Positions 10,334 through 21,074 of a DNA stretch of 64,000 bases are shown here, in pieces. The notes below the pieces were generated by a model. That model had not been told where the DNA came from and ran no database searches. It saw nothing but the letters and a program-made list of their open reading frames with translations. Each line of letters opens with the position of its first letter. Within the stretch, counting starts at the first letter, position 1. Location: the NCBI GenBank assembly GCA_024362935.1, contig JANCRA010000003.1, positions 49,203,844 to 49,267,843 on the forward strand, written 5' to 3'. A program made the position numbers and the translations under genes. The stretch is from Setophaga petechia (lineage: Eukaryota > Chordata > Aves > Passeriformes > Parulidae).

Positions 10334-11276
10334 TCAGACCCCCGTGTCCCTGGTGGCATCATTACTGGGGGCACTGCTCCCTTCTGGCTCCTCAAACACC
10401 TTCTGGGGGCACTCCCTGAGGGACCCCATGGAGCCGTGTCTCCAGCACTTTGTTACTGAGGTGTAGGTGAAGGGGCTGATGCTGCTGTGCATGCAGGCAA
10501 ACAGGAGAACAACCCGAGGGGACACAGTGGTGTAGCCGAGCTGCTGCAGGAAATTCCAGAGACTGAGGGGGAGAGTGAGGAGCACAGCAAGGAAGACAAT
10601 GATGTCAAGCATCTTGGATTGCTGCTGCTGGGAGCTACCCTTGAAGTGAATGAAGAGGATTGTGCTGGAAATGAGCATGGATGGAGCAAAGACGAGGAAG
10701 TTGAGGATGTACAGGGAGATGAGAGCCCCCCTGGCAGAGCTTGTGTTCCTGTGACTGGCACAGGGAATTCACCGCAGAAATGGCAGCGATGGCAGTGATG
10801 GAAAGGGCCCAGAGCATGGCACTGACCACCACCCATGAGAGGTCCTGGGGAAGGTGGCAGAAGAGCCCAGGTGGGCAGAGCATGGACCTGCCCCTCTCGA
10901 TGCTGATGGCTGTCAGCCGGTACAGCCCTACGCTGTAGAACATCCGGAAGTGGAGGAAAAGGAAGCGTATGGATGCTGGGGGCATGATGGAGGAGCAGGA
11001 GAAATCCTCCAGCAGCAAGAGCAGAATGGAGGGGACCACGAAGATGAGGAAGAGGAAGTTGATGATGGCCAGGTCAAGGATGTAGACAGTGATGGGTTTC
11101 ATGGTGTCCCTGTGGATGCAGAACCTGAGGACCCAGAGCACAGCCCCGTTCCCAGCCAGCCCACAGAGCCCAATGAGCAGTGTCACACTGTGCATGGCCA
11201 CGCTGGTGACACCTGTCTCACACAGATCTCCTTCAGTGGGTGAGATGGCAGGGGGGTACAGGATGCTCATCCCCAT
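10334..11276 (-). pseudogene. MRGPR-like receptor with one frameshift, gene 3 (class III)
   Basis: Two overlapping frames (10635-11276 and 10334-10678) together cover a whole MRGPR. The first gives the N-terminus through TM4 and the start of the extracellular loop (…EHKLCQG); the second gives TM5 to the C-terminus. The break is at a run of six C on the plus strand near 10726-10731: one extra base relative to sister genes. Other departures from the family are Asn in place of the TM2 Asp (LAIIN), ERG rather than ERC after TM3, and SPFTY rather than KPFIY in TM7. The start is MGMSILYPP instead of MEV. The splice acceptor is also shifted (CAAG for GCAG). One homopolymer difference could be an assembly error, but the other changes suggest relaxed constraint. 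An AATAAA (minus) occurs ~280 nt downstream near 10050. Confidence 0.8.
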
Positions 11277-11699
11277 GGATGGATGCTCGGCTGGCAGTGG
11301 GATGAGGCCCTGGCTGTGGTCAGAGTGGATGGGCAGTCAGTGCTTGAGAATCCAGGGATGGACCTTGCAGCTCCTCAGCAGCTCCTTGCAATGGGTAGGA
11401 GGTAGGAGGAGGAGGACTGGGGAGGAATGAGATGTGCAGGGGAGGAGGGTGGTGGAAATGGTGGGGTGGGATAGGGTGGTGGAAGTGTTGGGCTGTTTGG
11501 TAGGAGGCTGATAAATAACACAGAAAATAAACATTTTCAGTTCTTCCGAAGTTCTTCAAAAGCAAAGTGGCCAAAATTAAGAATGACGTGTTATAGATGG
11601 ATAATGAGATGATTGGCTTTCACAGTTAGGGGATGAACACTGTGTGAATATTAATAGAAATTTTATAGATATATAATTATGTCATTGTAGTCTTTTGTT

Positions 11700-12060
11700 T
11701 AGATGTCCCCTGTTCTCTCCATAGTCCCCTTCTCCCCCCTCTGTACTGTTGCCATCAGAGAGCCTGAGTCATCTAGGACAGGTAGAAAGAAGGGGTGTAC
11801 AAAATCTTATTGCTGAGGGAGAAGAGGTGCAGCATGAGAACACCTGACCCTCCAGTGAAGTTGCAGGAAAGCAGGCTCCACCAATAAACACAAAGAAGGG
11901 CTGACTCACAGACTTTGGGAGGAGCCAGGTTTAGCTGATGCAACCCCCAGGGTATGAAAAGTGAAACATCAATCCTGCAGATCAGTCAGCCACGTGGTAG
12001 GCAGCCATGAGGGAAGCTCCCAGGCCTACTTCTCCTTATTTACTGCTTTTGTTGCATTTT
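11700..12060. repeat. Block B upstream of gene 3
   Basis: Second copy of block B, in duplication H copy 1. Confidence 0.65.
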
Positions 12061-12117
12061 TTATTAAGGTTTAATAAACCTCTAAAAATGTTAAAAAGTG
12101 GGCGGTTGTTTCTCACA

Positions 12118-12335
12118 GGATGTAAAGGCTGGCACACAGGATGGCAAACATGGCAGGAACCAGTGCAGAAGCAGATAAGGAGGCCTGCAGTGATTTTGGG
12201 GCAAATTCTGGAAGAGGAAGCAACAGTGCATGACCAGAGGAAAAGTTCAAGGAAAGAGCACCTGTAATATGGCAGTATTCATTGAATATGACCACCAGAG
12301 AGACTCCTCTTAATGAACCTCCAGGATCATAAAAG
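12118..12335. repeat. Block C
   Basis: Copy between blocks B and A upstream of gene 3. Confidence 0.65.
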
Positions 12336-12601
12336 GACTTGGAAGAGGAGGTGGATGCATGGAAATGAGTTCTAGGAAAATGGTGTTTATGTATTAGATA
12401 AGAAATACTTTTTAATGCCTACATGTGGATGTAATGGATTAATACCCTGTTTTAAAGTCTCACCACACACACAATACAAGGAGAGATCCCTTTGTGTCCT
12501 GTGCAGGTCAAGAATTCCTGCTTCCTCATGCACTGCATTGTGTTAGAAAGTTTGTTCAGGCCCTTTTCAGTATTCGGATACAGACGGGATGCACAGGAGA
12601 A

Positions 12602-12921
12602 GAGAGAGGAGCTGGGCAGGGCCCTGTGGTCACCGGGAGAGGGTGGCAGGAAAAGAGCAGCTGCTGCAGGAGAGGAAGGTGGGGTAGGGAGGAAGGCAAA
12701 CATTGCACTGACCTGTTCCCTGTGGGGCAGCAGCAGGCAAAGGGGTCTGTGCAGATCAGCGGCGCTTCCTGGTACCTCTTGCTCCTTTGGGATCCGTGTC
12801 CTAAAGCGGCTCCTGCCAGGTCAGGGACATGAAGGAGAAAGTGCCCAGGTCACCAGGAGCTCCCCGTTCCCGTCCTGCTGGCTCCTCTCTGTGCCCTGTC
12901 CTGGTGTTGCTCCCCAAGGCT
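12602..12921 (-). promoter_or_regulatory. Block A upstream of gene 3
   Basis: Copy of the conserved block with intact donor (ACTGAC complement at 12708-12713), ~1.4 kb upstream of the broken gene 3. Confidence 0.5.
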
Positions 12922-13599
12922 CAGTGGGGGCATAGGGCAGACGGAAGTTATTTTACAACTTTGGGTACGTCACAGCTCCGTTCCCTCTGAGTTATTTGTC
13001 TTGATTTTTTTTTTTTTTTTTTTTTTTTTTGTAAGAAAGGAATTGGGCTTTGTCAAAAGTCAACATGAAGAATTTTGCAAATGGCTCCTCATTTCCTTCT
13101 GATTAGAAACACTCTTTCCCTGCAGAATGTCCCATTCTCCAACTGCCTTCTCTCTCCCAACAGGTTTCTACCAATCCTCCTTTCTCTTCCCTGAGGAGTC
13201 GTTGTCCCTCCAGCACCAGAGGGTTACTGGTGGCACTAGAATGCTGGAAGTGCTATTGAATTTCCTGTCTGCTTGACAGAAACAACTCCCATTCTGGAAA
13301 TACCTCCAGAATCATTGCTAAAACGTGCCCAGGGCCCAAAGGAGCACAACTGAGACAAGAATTCACATTTTTGACATTCTACTGCAGGCTCACACAGCCT
13401 AAAGGAATGACAGCACTCAGTTGCTTGCAGCCAGGTTATCAGCACTTAGAGCCCAGATTAATTACTGCCAGTCCCCTTAATGATGCAATAAAAGCTATCA
13501 GGGACCAGATTTTGGGGTGCTGTGATTCCCTTTCCAGCCCTTCATTGGGGCTTATCCTCCTCCTCAGGCTTGGGAGCATTTTTGTTTGGTTTTAGCTGA

Positions 13600-13830
13600 C
13601 CCTACCCCTCTGGGCAGCCTGTGCCAGGGCCTCACCACCCTCACAGGGAAGGATTTCTTCCCAATATCCAATCTGACCCCACCCTCTGTCAATGGGAAAC
13701 CAATCCCCCTTGTCCTGTCACTCCATGCCCTTGTCCAAAGTCCCTCTCCATCTCTCCTGGAGCCCCATCAGCTCCTGGATCATGAAGTGTTATCCCTTGA
13801 AAGGATTGGGCTGGTGAGGGGATGTGAGAG
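13600..13830 (-). mobile_element. CR1 LINE 3' fragment
   Basis: Reads CCTCACCACCCTCACAGGGAA, then TTTCTTCCCAATATCCAATCT and CCCTTGTCCTGTCACTCCATG, the reverse complement of the avian CR1 3' region. No ORF is retained. Always preceded by the same ~120-bp segment (13385-13510). Confidence 0.75.
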
Positions 13831-14862
13831 TCCATAGCTGGGGACACAAACACGGTGTCAGCAGGGAACAGAGGTGACAGTTCTGGTCTCAGGGCCAGCT
13901 GTTTCCAGCTGGAGCATCCCAGCTCCCTGAGGCACATGTCAGCCTGGGTAGGAATCATTTCACCTCAGCTTTCTGGGAATTCCTTGGAATTCACTTTAGG
14001 CTGCTGTCTGACTCCCCATGAAGTGCAGAAGATGACTCAGAGGAAACCTGCAACTTTCTAAGGATTAAAGCCAAGAGGAGCATGGATTTGCCTTTTCTCA
14101 GAAGAAATGACATTGCTGAAATCCTAAATCCTCCCTCTGCTGTGTGCCTGTGCTCCAGCTGAGCCACAGAATTTATTATTGCATGAATGTTCTGGGAAAC
14201 TGAATGGTGAAGGTGAAGTACCACTGAAATTGTGGCGTACAAGTGCCAAAACTAGGTTTGAACCAGTAATCAAAGTTTAACAGCACATTTGTCGTGCAGG
14301 GTCCTAAGGATGTACCCCAGAAATGAGATGGGGCACGTTCACGCTGTTCAAAAGACAAGATTTTGGGATTGGAGTTGCTTTAAAATTGAAAGATGCAGCT
14401 GAGATGGAGACAAAGTGCTTTGGCCACAGGTGTGGTTGCTGGGGCTCTCTCCCATTCCTCATTTCCGGGGCAGAGTGAAGAGCACTGAGGAGCAGAGCCC
14501 TGAGCCCGTGGCAGGCTCTGAGCCAGCTGCCTGTGTGTGAGAGCCCTGGAGAGCAGGAGGCAGCACGGAGAGCAGGGGCTGTGGCAGGAGCTGGGACAGA
14601 GCCCGCGCCGGACGCTGCTCGGGCTCACCCTGCGGGCTGCGCTGCCCTTTCCCAAGGGACCATTCCAGGGAACTCCTGCAGATCCCGGCCCAGGGACAGC
14701 AGCTGGAGGCTGGGAGCTGAGGGGAGTGCACTGCGGGGAAGTTCTCCAGGCTGCTTGAGGAAGCCAGGTCAGACTCTTCCACTTTCATCAGGGCCTCCTC
14801 ATTGGGTGGAGCCTGGTTATTGATTTTGGGGGCAGAATTGAGGTCTGGAGGGAATTCAAAGC

Positions 14863-14870
14863 TATAAATA
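14863..14870 (+). promoter_or_regulatory. TATA-like box upstream of inverted remnant 1
   Basis: TATAAATA in the context AAAGCTATAAATAGTGTG, ~410 bp upstream of the plus-strand MRGPR remnant. It is conserved in the duplicate at 29962. It may be the relic promoter of the inverted gene. A TATA match alone is weak evidence. Confidence 0.3.
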
Positions 14871-15282
14871 GTGTGGGAAAAGGGATGGAATATTGAAACG
14901 AGTGTCCTGCTGAAGGAATCCAGCAGCTCAGTGATATCAACTGACATCTGAGAGTCCAGGTCAGATCCATCCCAAAGCCATTTGCTCTCTGATATCTCCA
15001 TGGGCAATCCTCTCCTTTTCCTATTGTTTTACTGCTCCAGCTGTGTCCTGTTCAAAGCCAGGAAGGAGGAATCTCCCTGGCTTTTGTGCCAGGCACACAG
15101 GACCAGGCTCCCACATCCTGCTTGCCATCTGTCCTGTCCCTCACCCCTCCCTGTGCTGCTCCACATGGAAGCTGTGGGTGGGAAAAGATGGGAAAAGCCA
15201 CGTTTGGGGGACAGCAGCGTTGCTCTGGTGTGTCTGTTTGTCACCCCTCCAGCTGTGTGAGGGCAGGAGAAGCAGCAGAGTT

Positions 15283-15662
15283 GTCACCATAAGCACTTTG
15301 TCCCCTGCCACGGAGGGAGCCAGCCCTGCCTGCAGGAGCCAGCCCGGTGGGAAGGCATCCCAGGGGAGCTGGAATGAGAAGAGCCACGACAACTGGAGCC
15401 AGTGTGACAACAGGCAGTGGAGCAAAGTGCCTGTCCCGCTGCTGCTGCTGCTGCTGTGCCTGTGTGGAATGGTGGGAATGGGGCTGTGCTCTGGCTCCTC
15501 AGCTTCTGCATCCACAGGAACCCCATCACTCCCTGTGTGCTCAGCCTGGCCATGGCTGGCTCCAACTTCCTGCACTCCATCATCACCACCCTGGGGATAT
15601 TTTCTGTCCCAGAGAGCTTCTGCCACCAGCTGGGCTCGTGGGGTGTGACAGCTGGGCTGAAG
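15283..15662 (+). pseudogene. Inverted MRGPR remnant 1 (N-terminus to start of TM3)
   Basis: On the plus strand one frame reads STLSPATEGASPA, then PVPLLLLLLCLCGMVG, comparable to the N-terminus and TM1 of the minus-strand genes. A one-base loss (GGAATGGG where GGAAATGGG would keep frame, about 15475) moves the rest into a second frame: NGAVLWLLSFCIHR, then PITPCVLSLAMAGSNFLH, then VPESFCHQLGSWG. This is TM1 end, loop, TM2 and the start of TM3 of an MRGPR with a longer first loop, like class III. No initiating ATG is visible, and Gly replaces the TM2 Asp. Homology stops abruptly at about 15662, where a partial block A begins. It is the only receptor-like sequence, with its copy at 30.4 kb, facing the other way. 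Confidence 0.75.
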
Positions 15663-15770
15663 GTCAGGGACATGAAGGAGAAAGTGCCCAGGTCACCAGG
15701 AGCTCCCCATTCCCATCCTGCTGGCTCCTCTCTGTGCCCTGTCCTGGTGTTGCTCCCCAGGGCTCGGTGC
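15661..15770 (-). repeat. Partial block A fused to inverted remnant 1
   Basis: Only the right part of block A is present, from GTCAGGGACATGAAGG onward; the half with the splice donor is absent. It abuts the end of the MRGPR remnant. Confidence 0.7.
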
Positions 15771-15894
15771 AGTCATTGGGCAGTCGGAAATGCTTTTACA
15801 AATTGTGCTTCGTCGTTGCTTCACAGCCTGGGAGTTGCTGATCTTGACTTTTTTTTTTTTTCCTCCTACAAATCAAGTGGTCTTTTTCTTTTTT

Positions 15895-16267
15895 TCTGAG
15901 AAACGACACCTCCTTCTTAAAATTTTAAAAAGTTTATTAAACTACAGTACGGAACAAAATAAGGTCCAGAGGCACACTGCCCAAAACAGAAACGGGCTTT
16001 GTACTCTCTTGGTAACCACCCCCCAGTAACACATCCCGCCACATTCAGACACATTCCGCTTTTCCAGCACATTCCCGGAGCTCGTGCAGCGCTTCGGGCT
16101 TCGACTGCCCACCATGGTCAGAGATCAGCATTACAACTCTCAACATGAACACAGTACTCACGTCAGAAAAACTCCAAAGCTTAACAGAGCTTCTTTGAAC
16201 ATTATAACACACAAAATATTCATTCAACGTTTCTGAGAGTCAATCACCACAGCACCTGTTTCTAACA
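15895..16267 (-). mobile_element. LTR family D, copy 1
   Basis: Solo LTR-like element. AATAAA on the minus strand (15933-15938) sets orientation. The plus-strand left end is altered to TCTGAGAAAC; the right end GTTTCTAACA and flank TTTGT are intact. Copied with the surrounding segment, not independently inserted. Confidence 0.6.
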
Positions 16268-16299
16268 TTTGTGAATGTCTTCTCATTTCCCCCTAATTA

Positions 16300-17400
16300 G
16301 AAAGACTCCTTCCCAGGAGAGTGTCCCATTCTTCAACTGCATTCCCTCACCTGACAGGTTTCTGCCATTCCTCATTTCTGTTCCCTGAGGGGTCATTGTC
16401 CCTCCAGCAGCAGAGGGATGCTGGTGATGCTGGTGGCACTGGAATGCTGCTGGCAGTGCTGCTGAAGCATCTGTCTGCTTGTCAGAAACAACTCCCATTC
16501 TGGGAGCAGCTCCATGATCATTGCCAAAACATTCTCAGGGCCAAAGGAAGCACAGGTGAGCGGCCTCCTATCCTATCCTATCCTATCCTATCCTATCCTA
16601 TCCTATCCTATCCTATCCTATCCTATCCACATCCTACAGCTTTCCGAACCGAAGCCACTCCTCCACTGCAAGTGCAGCCTGTCAGGCTGTGCTCCCCTCC
16701 AGTGGGAGATTTGGGATTCCTGGGATCCAGACGCCATCCCACCTGCTCTGACTCGCTCCGGACCCCTCTGAAACCGCCTCCAACAACCCAGACCATCCTC
16801 GGGGCCCCCTTTTCACCCCCAACAGCCCTGATCCTGCCCTGCTGCACCAGGGATGCCGGCAGTGACCCAGTTCCTCCTGGCCATAGGGTTCTAGGATCCA
16901 GGAGGGAGAAGGAAACCACAGCTTCACTGTGCTCCCCAGGAGATCACAGGATGATAAACATGGCTGCAGCCAGTGCAGAAACAGATTTGGAGGCCTGCAG
17001 TGGTTTTGGGGCAAGTTCTGTAAGAAGAAGCAAGAGCACATGGCCAAACAAAAAGTTGAAGGCAAGGTCACCTTTAATATCTCAGCACTCAGTGAATGTG
17101 ACCACCAGAGACCCCTCTGAATGATCCTCCAGGATCAGAAAAGGACTTGGAAGAGGAGAAGAATGCATAGAAATGAGTCCTATAAAAGTGATGTTTATGT
17201 ATCAGATAAAAAGACACTTGAATGACTCTGTCTTTACGATGGATAAAACCCCTTGTAAAGTCTCACCACAAACAGAAATATGGAGAGATGCATCTGTGTG
17301 TCCTGAGCTGGTAAAGAATTCCCTCTTCCTAATGCTTCCCATTGTGTTTGAAAGTTCATTACTGCTGATTTTGGTATCACTCCCAGTTCCCATCTCCATC
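16300..17400. repeat. Block C-containing ~1-kb unit, 16.3-17.4 kb
   Basis: Same unit as 5180-6330, with the CCTAT satellite (16567) inside and the CCCAT satellite (17407) at its right end. Confidence 0.7.
16567..16628. repeat. CCTAT pentanucleotide satellite, ~12 units
   Basis: Perfect CCTAT run of 62 bp. Confidence 0.98.
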
Positions 17401-17406
17401 CCTCTC

Positions 17407-17484
17407 CCCATCCCATCCCATCCCATCCCATCCCATCCCATCCCATCCCATCCCATCCCATCCCATCCCATCCCATCCCATCCC
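17407..17484. repeat. CCCAT pentanucleotide satellite, ~15 units
   Basis: Perfect CCCAT run of 78 bp, next to partial block E. Confidence 0.98.
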
Positions 17485-17554
17485 TTGGCCCCTCCCAGCC
17501 TTCAAGTGCTTTCCATTAGGCTCTGCTGTCCTCCATTTGGGAGACCTGTGGACA

Positions 17555-17712
17555 GCAGCAGCTCCTGGGAGCAGAGGGTGTTTCTGATCAGCGCCACAGG
17601 AGCTGAGCCCAGGGGCTGCTCCTCAAGGCTGAGGCCTCACAAGCACGGATCAGAGCCCAGAGCGGCCTGGAAAGGGGCTGGGGATGCAGCAGCACAGGGA
17701 GGGTGATCCTGA
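17555..17712 (-). repeat. Block E, partial, 3' flank of gene 4
   Basis: Only the gene-proximal ~160 bp of block E (from GGACAGCAGCAGCTCCTGGG), joined to DNA next to the CCCAT satellite at 17407. Confidence 0.75.
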
Positions 17713-17717
17713 GGGTA

Positions 17718-17723
17718 TTTATT
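17718..17723 (-). terminator. Poly(A) signal, gene 4
   Basis: AATAAA ~75 nt past the stop. Confidence 0.6.
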
Positions 17724-17798
17724 GATCAGGAGACTCAAGGAATCTCTCAGTCACTGTCCCGGGGTCCTTCAGCAGTGCAGTGGAAGGGATCAACAGGC

Positions 17799-18728
17799 TC
17801 AGACCCCCGTGTCCATGGCAGGATCATTGCTGTGGGCAGTGTTTTCTTCTGGGTCCTCAAAGGCCCTTTGGAGGGAGAGCCGGAGGGACTCCACGGAGCA
17901 GGGCCTCCTGCACCCCCCTGCCAAGAAGTAGATGAAGGGTTTGATGCTACTGGTGATGCAGGTGAGCAGGAAAAAAAAATGGGAGGGCACAACAATGTAA
18001 CCAAGGGGCTGCAGGAAATTGCAGAGGATGAAAAGGAAAGTGAAGAGACCAATGGAGACAATAACAATTCTGAGCCCCTTGGGTTGCTGCCGCTGGGATC
18101 CACACTTGGCCTTAAATAAATCAATTATGAAGGAAATTATCAGCAGAGTCATGGGTGCAACAAAGAGGAGCAGGAAGATGGCCCACATGGTGATGAGGGC
18201 TACCTGGCAGTGCTCCTGCTCGTTTGATGGACACAGGACTGTCACTGTGGGAATCTCAGTGAAGAGAGCAAAGCAAACCCAAAAATTGATAATCATCACC
18301 ACAGAAATCAGATTGTCAGAAGGGTCACGGCGGCAGCAGAGCTTCCAGAGCTTTTCGATAAACTCCGCAAGGCTGGCAGATGTCATCAAGAACGGCAGCC
18401 AGTAGCAGGAGAACACTGACAGCCATAAAAGGAAATTCAGGTAAAGCAGGGGCAGGATAGGAGAGCAGGACACATCCTCCACCAGGAAGAGGAGGGCAGA
18501 GGGGACTGTGAGGAGAAGAAAGAGGAAGTCTATGACAGCCATGCTAGAAATGACAAAGTTATCATCCTTCAGTTTGAGGAGGCAGAGCACAGCCCCATTC
18601 CCAGCCAGCCCACAGAGGCAGATGAGCAGTGTCACACTGTGTATGGCCACGGTGGTGACATCGGTGTCACAGAGATCATCTCCTTCAGTGGGTGAGGCAG
18701 GAGATGGGGACACAGTGCTCACCTCCAT
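17799..18728 (-). CDS. MRGPR-like receptor, gene 4 (class II)
   Basis: Intact 309-codon frame from MEVSTVSPSP to AMDTGV, the usual family length. Seven membrane segments can be placed at about 30-52, 60-84, 90-115, 140-163, 177-205, 221-243 and 249-271. N44 and Asp67 are conserved; TM7 reads SIKPFIYF with Lys263 where GPCRs have Asn. The ERC motif is missing: MTSASLAEFI occupies the end of TM3. The second intracellular loop (EKLWKLCCRRDPSDNL) is among the most divergent in the array. The tail SLRLSLQRAFEDPEE matches the MRGPR helix-8/tail consensus. The predicted non-coding exon in block A (donor 19073-19078) is only ~250 bp upstream of the predicted acceptor at 18827-18828. AATAAA (minus) at 17718-17723, ~75 nt after the stop. 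Confidence 0.93.
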   Translation of the reverse strand: MEVSTVSPSPASPTEGDDLCDTDVTTVAIHSVTLLICLCGLAGNGAVLCLLKLKDDNFVISSMAVIDFLFLLLTVPSALLFLVEDVSCSPILPLLYLNFLLWLSVFSCYWLPFLMTSASLAEFIEKLWKLCCRRDPSDNLISVVMIINFWVCFALFTEIPTVTVLCPSNEQEHCQVALITMWAIFLLLFVAPMTLLIISFIIDLFKAKCGSQRQQPKGLRIVIVSIGLFTFLFILCNFLQPLGYIVVPSHFFFLLTCITSSIKPFIYFLAGGCRRPCSVESLRLSLQRAFEDPEENTAHSNDPAMDTGV

Positions 18729-18973
18729 GGATGGATGCTGGATGTGGCCCTGGCTGTGGTCAGAGTGGATGGGCAGTCAGTGCTTGGAGAATCCAGGGAT
18801 GGAGCATGCGGCTCCTCAGCAGCTCCCTGCCGTGGGAAGGATTCAGTGGGGAGGAGTGAGATGTGCAGGGGAGGAGGGCAGTGGACATGGTGGATTGGGA
18901 GAGGGAGGTGGTAAGGTTCGGTAGTTCAGTAGGTGATGCAGAAGCAAAGCAAAGGGCAGAGGGGCGGGGTGGG

Positions 18974-19287
18974 GGAGCTGGGCAGGCCCCTGCAGTCGCC
19001 GGGAGAGGGTGGCAGGAACAGAGCAGCTGGTGCAGGAGAGGAAGGTGGGGTAGGGAGGAAGGCAAACATTGCACTGACCTGTTCCCTGTGGGGCAGCAGC
19101 AGGCAAAGGGGTCTGTGCAGATCAGCGGCGCTTCCTGGTACCTCTTGCTCCTTTGGGATCCGTGTCCTAAAGCGGCTCCTGCCAGGTCAGGGACATGAAG
19201 GAGAAAGTGCCCAGGTCACCAGGAGCTCCCCATTCCCGTCCTGCTGGCTGCTCTCTGTGCCCTGTCCTGGTGTTGCTCCCCAAGGCT
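18974..19287 (-). promoter_or_regulatory. Block A upstream of gene 4
   Basis: Copy with intact donor at 19073-19078. The ~1-kb segment that separates block A from genes 2, 3, 10 and 11 is missing, so the putative intron is ~250 bp. Confidence 0.5.
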
Positions 19288-19539
19288 CGTTGGAGACAAA
19301 GAGGAGTGGGGATGTCAAAAATTGCCACTTTATGTGCTCGAGAAATTAATTTCCTCTTCGTTACTTATCTTGGGTGTGGTTTTTTGGTTTGTTTTTTTTT
19401 TTTTGTTTTTTTTTCTTCAGAGGAAGTGGCTTTTCTCAGAATCTCTAAATGAATTTATTTTTGATTGGCTCCTCTTTCCCTTCTGATGAGAAACACTCCT
19501 TCCCTGTACAGTGTCCCATTCTCCAACTGCCTTTCCTCT

Positions 19540-20640
19540 CCCGACAGAGTTCTACCATTCCTCATTTCTCTTCCCTGAGGGGTCATTGTCCCTCCAGCAG
19601 CAGAGGCATGCTTTGGTGCTGGTGGCACCAGAATGCTGCCAGTGCTGGCAGTGTGGGTGAGGCAGCTGGGAGCTTCTCAGAAACAGCTGCTGTTCCAGGA
19701 AGGACTCTGAAGTCATTGCCAAAACATGCTCAGATCCGAGGAGGCACAATTGAGCTGCTTCCTCCTCCTATCACGATGCCATCCTCATCCCTGCTCCCCA
19801 TTCTGACCCCCATCTCCATCCCCACCCTGCTCTGCATCCTCACCCCATCCTATCACATCCCACAGCTTTCCCAGATGGAGCTGTTCCCCCACTCTGAGCA
19901 CGGCCTGTCAGGCTCTGCTCTCCTCCAATGGGGAGATTTGGGATTGCCAGCATCCAGAGCCCCTCCAACCCCCTCTGACTCTCTCCTGATCCCTTCAAAA
20001 CTGCCTGCAACACCCAAGATGGTCCCCGAGACCCCTGTGCCCCTCCAAAGAGCCCCGATCCTGCCCTGCTCCACCTGGGACCCCAGTAGTGTCCCTGCTC
20101 CTCCTGGCCATAGGGCTCTAGGATCCAGGAGGGAGGAGGAAAGCCCAGCTCCAGTGTGATCCTCAGGATCAGACAGGATGGTAAATGTGGCTGGAGCCAG
20201 TGCAGGAACAGATTTGGAGGCCTGCAGTGGTTTTGGGGCAGGTTCTGTAACAAGAAGCAAGAGCACATGGCCAAAGGAAAAGTCCAAGGCAAGGTCACCT
20301 TTAATATCTCAGCACTCAGTGAATGGGACCACCAGAGACCCCTCTGAATGATACTCCAGGACCAGGAAAATGACTTGGAGGATGACACCTGGAAATTAGT
20401 TCTAGGAAAATTATATTTATGTATTAGCTAAGAAACACACTTTAATGACTGTGTATGGTTATGATGGATAAAACCCCTGTTGAAACCCCTGTCACCACAT
20501 ACAGATCAAGGAGAGATCCTTCTGTGTATGGCTTCCAGCTAGGGAATTCCTGCTTCCTAAGGCTTCCCATTGTTTTAGAAAGTTTATTTCAGCTGATTTC
20601 AGTATCAAGATACAGATGGGATGCACAGGGCAGAGGAGGG
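19540..20640. repeat. Block C-containing ~1-kb unit, 19.5-20.6 kb
   Basis: Unit between gene 4's block A and block F of gene 5; its CCATC tract is short and interrupted. Confidence 0.7.
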
Positions 20641-21074
20641 GGGACTGGGCAGGGCCAGTTGGCTGGAATGCTGTTGGCAGTGCTGGCAGTGCTGATGAAG
20701 CATCTGGGTGCTTGTCAGAAACAGCTCCCATTCTGGGAAGAGCTCCAGAACCACTGCCAAAGCCTCCGCTATGCCCAAGGAAGCAAAACTGAGACAAGAA
20801 TTCCCATTTTTGCATTCTACCACAGGCTTGCAGAGCCCAAGGGAAGGACAGCACTCAGTTGCTTGCAGCCAGGCTATCAGCACTTGGAGCCCACCCTAAT
20901 TACTGCCAGTCCCCTTGATGATGCAGTGAAAGCTGTCAGGGACCAGGGTGCTGTGAACTCCCTGTCAGCCCATATCCAGAGCTGCTCCTGCTCCTTCTCA
21001 GTCCTGGGAACACTTGGGGTTGTTTTTGTGGTTGTCTGATCCCAGACTGACCCTTTGCCAGCAGGAACACTTTC

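Larger units (their letters stand above)
11500..16290. repeat. Segmental duplication H, copy 1
   Basis: 4.8 kb upstream of gene 3: blocks B, C and A, CR1, inverted MRGPR remnant and LTR D, in the same order as 26860-31390. Confidence 0.75.

Noticed and set aside
14459..15007. 183-codon minus-strand frame (MPMEISESKW…), also partly open at 29408-30046
   Set aside because: The two copies agree mainly because the DNA is duplicated; the second loses frame after ~90 codons and no family resemblance is visible. A synonymous/non-synonymous test between copies would decide.
17202..17476. Frames rich in MGWDG or MPCHA repeats over the pentanucleotide satellites
   Set aside because: Translation of simple repeats, not proteins.
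18508..18924. Plus-strand frames containing GEAGDGDTV and MDGRWAGSGM next to each receptor start
   Set aside because: Antisense shadows of the conserved receptor N-terminus and 5' UTR.
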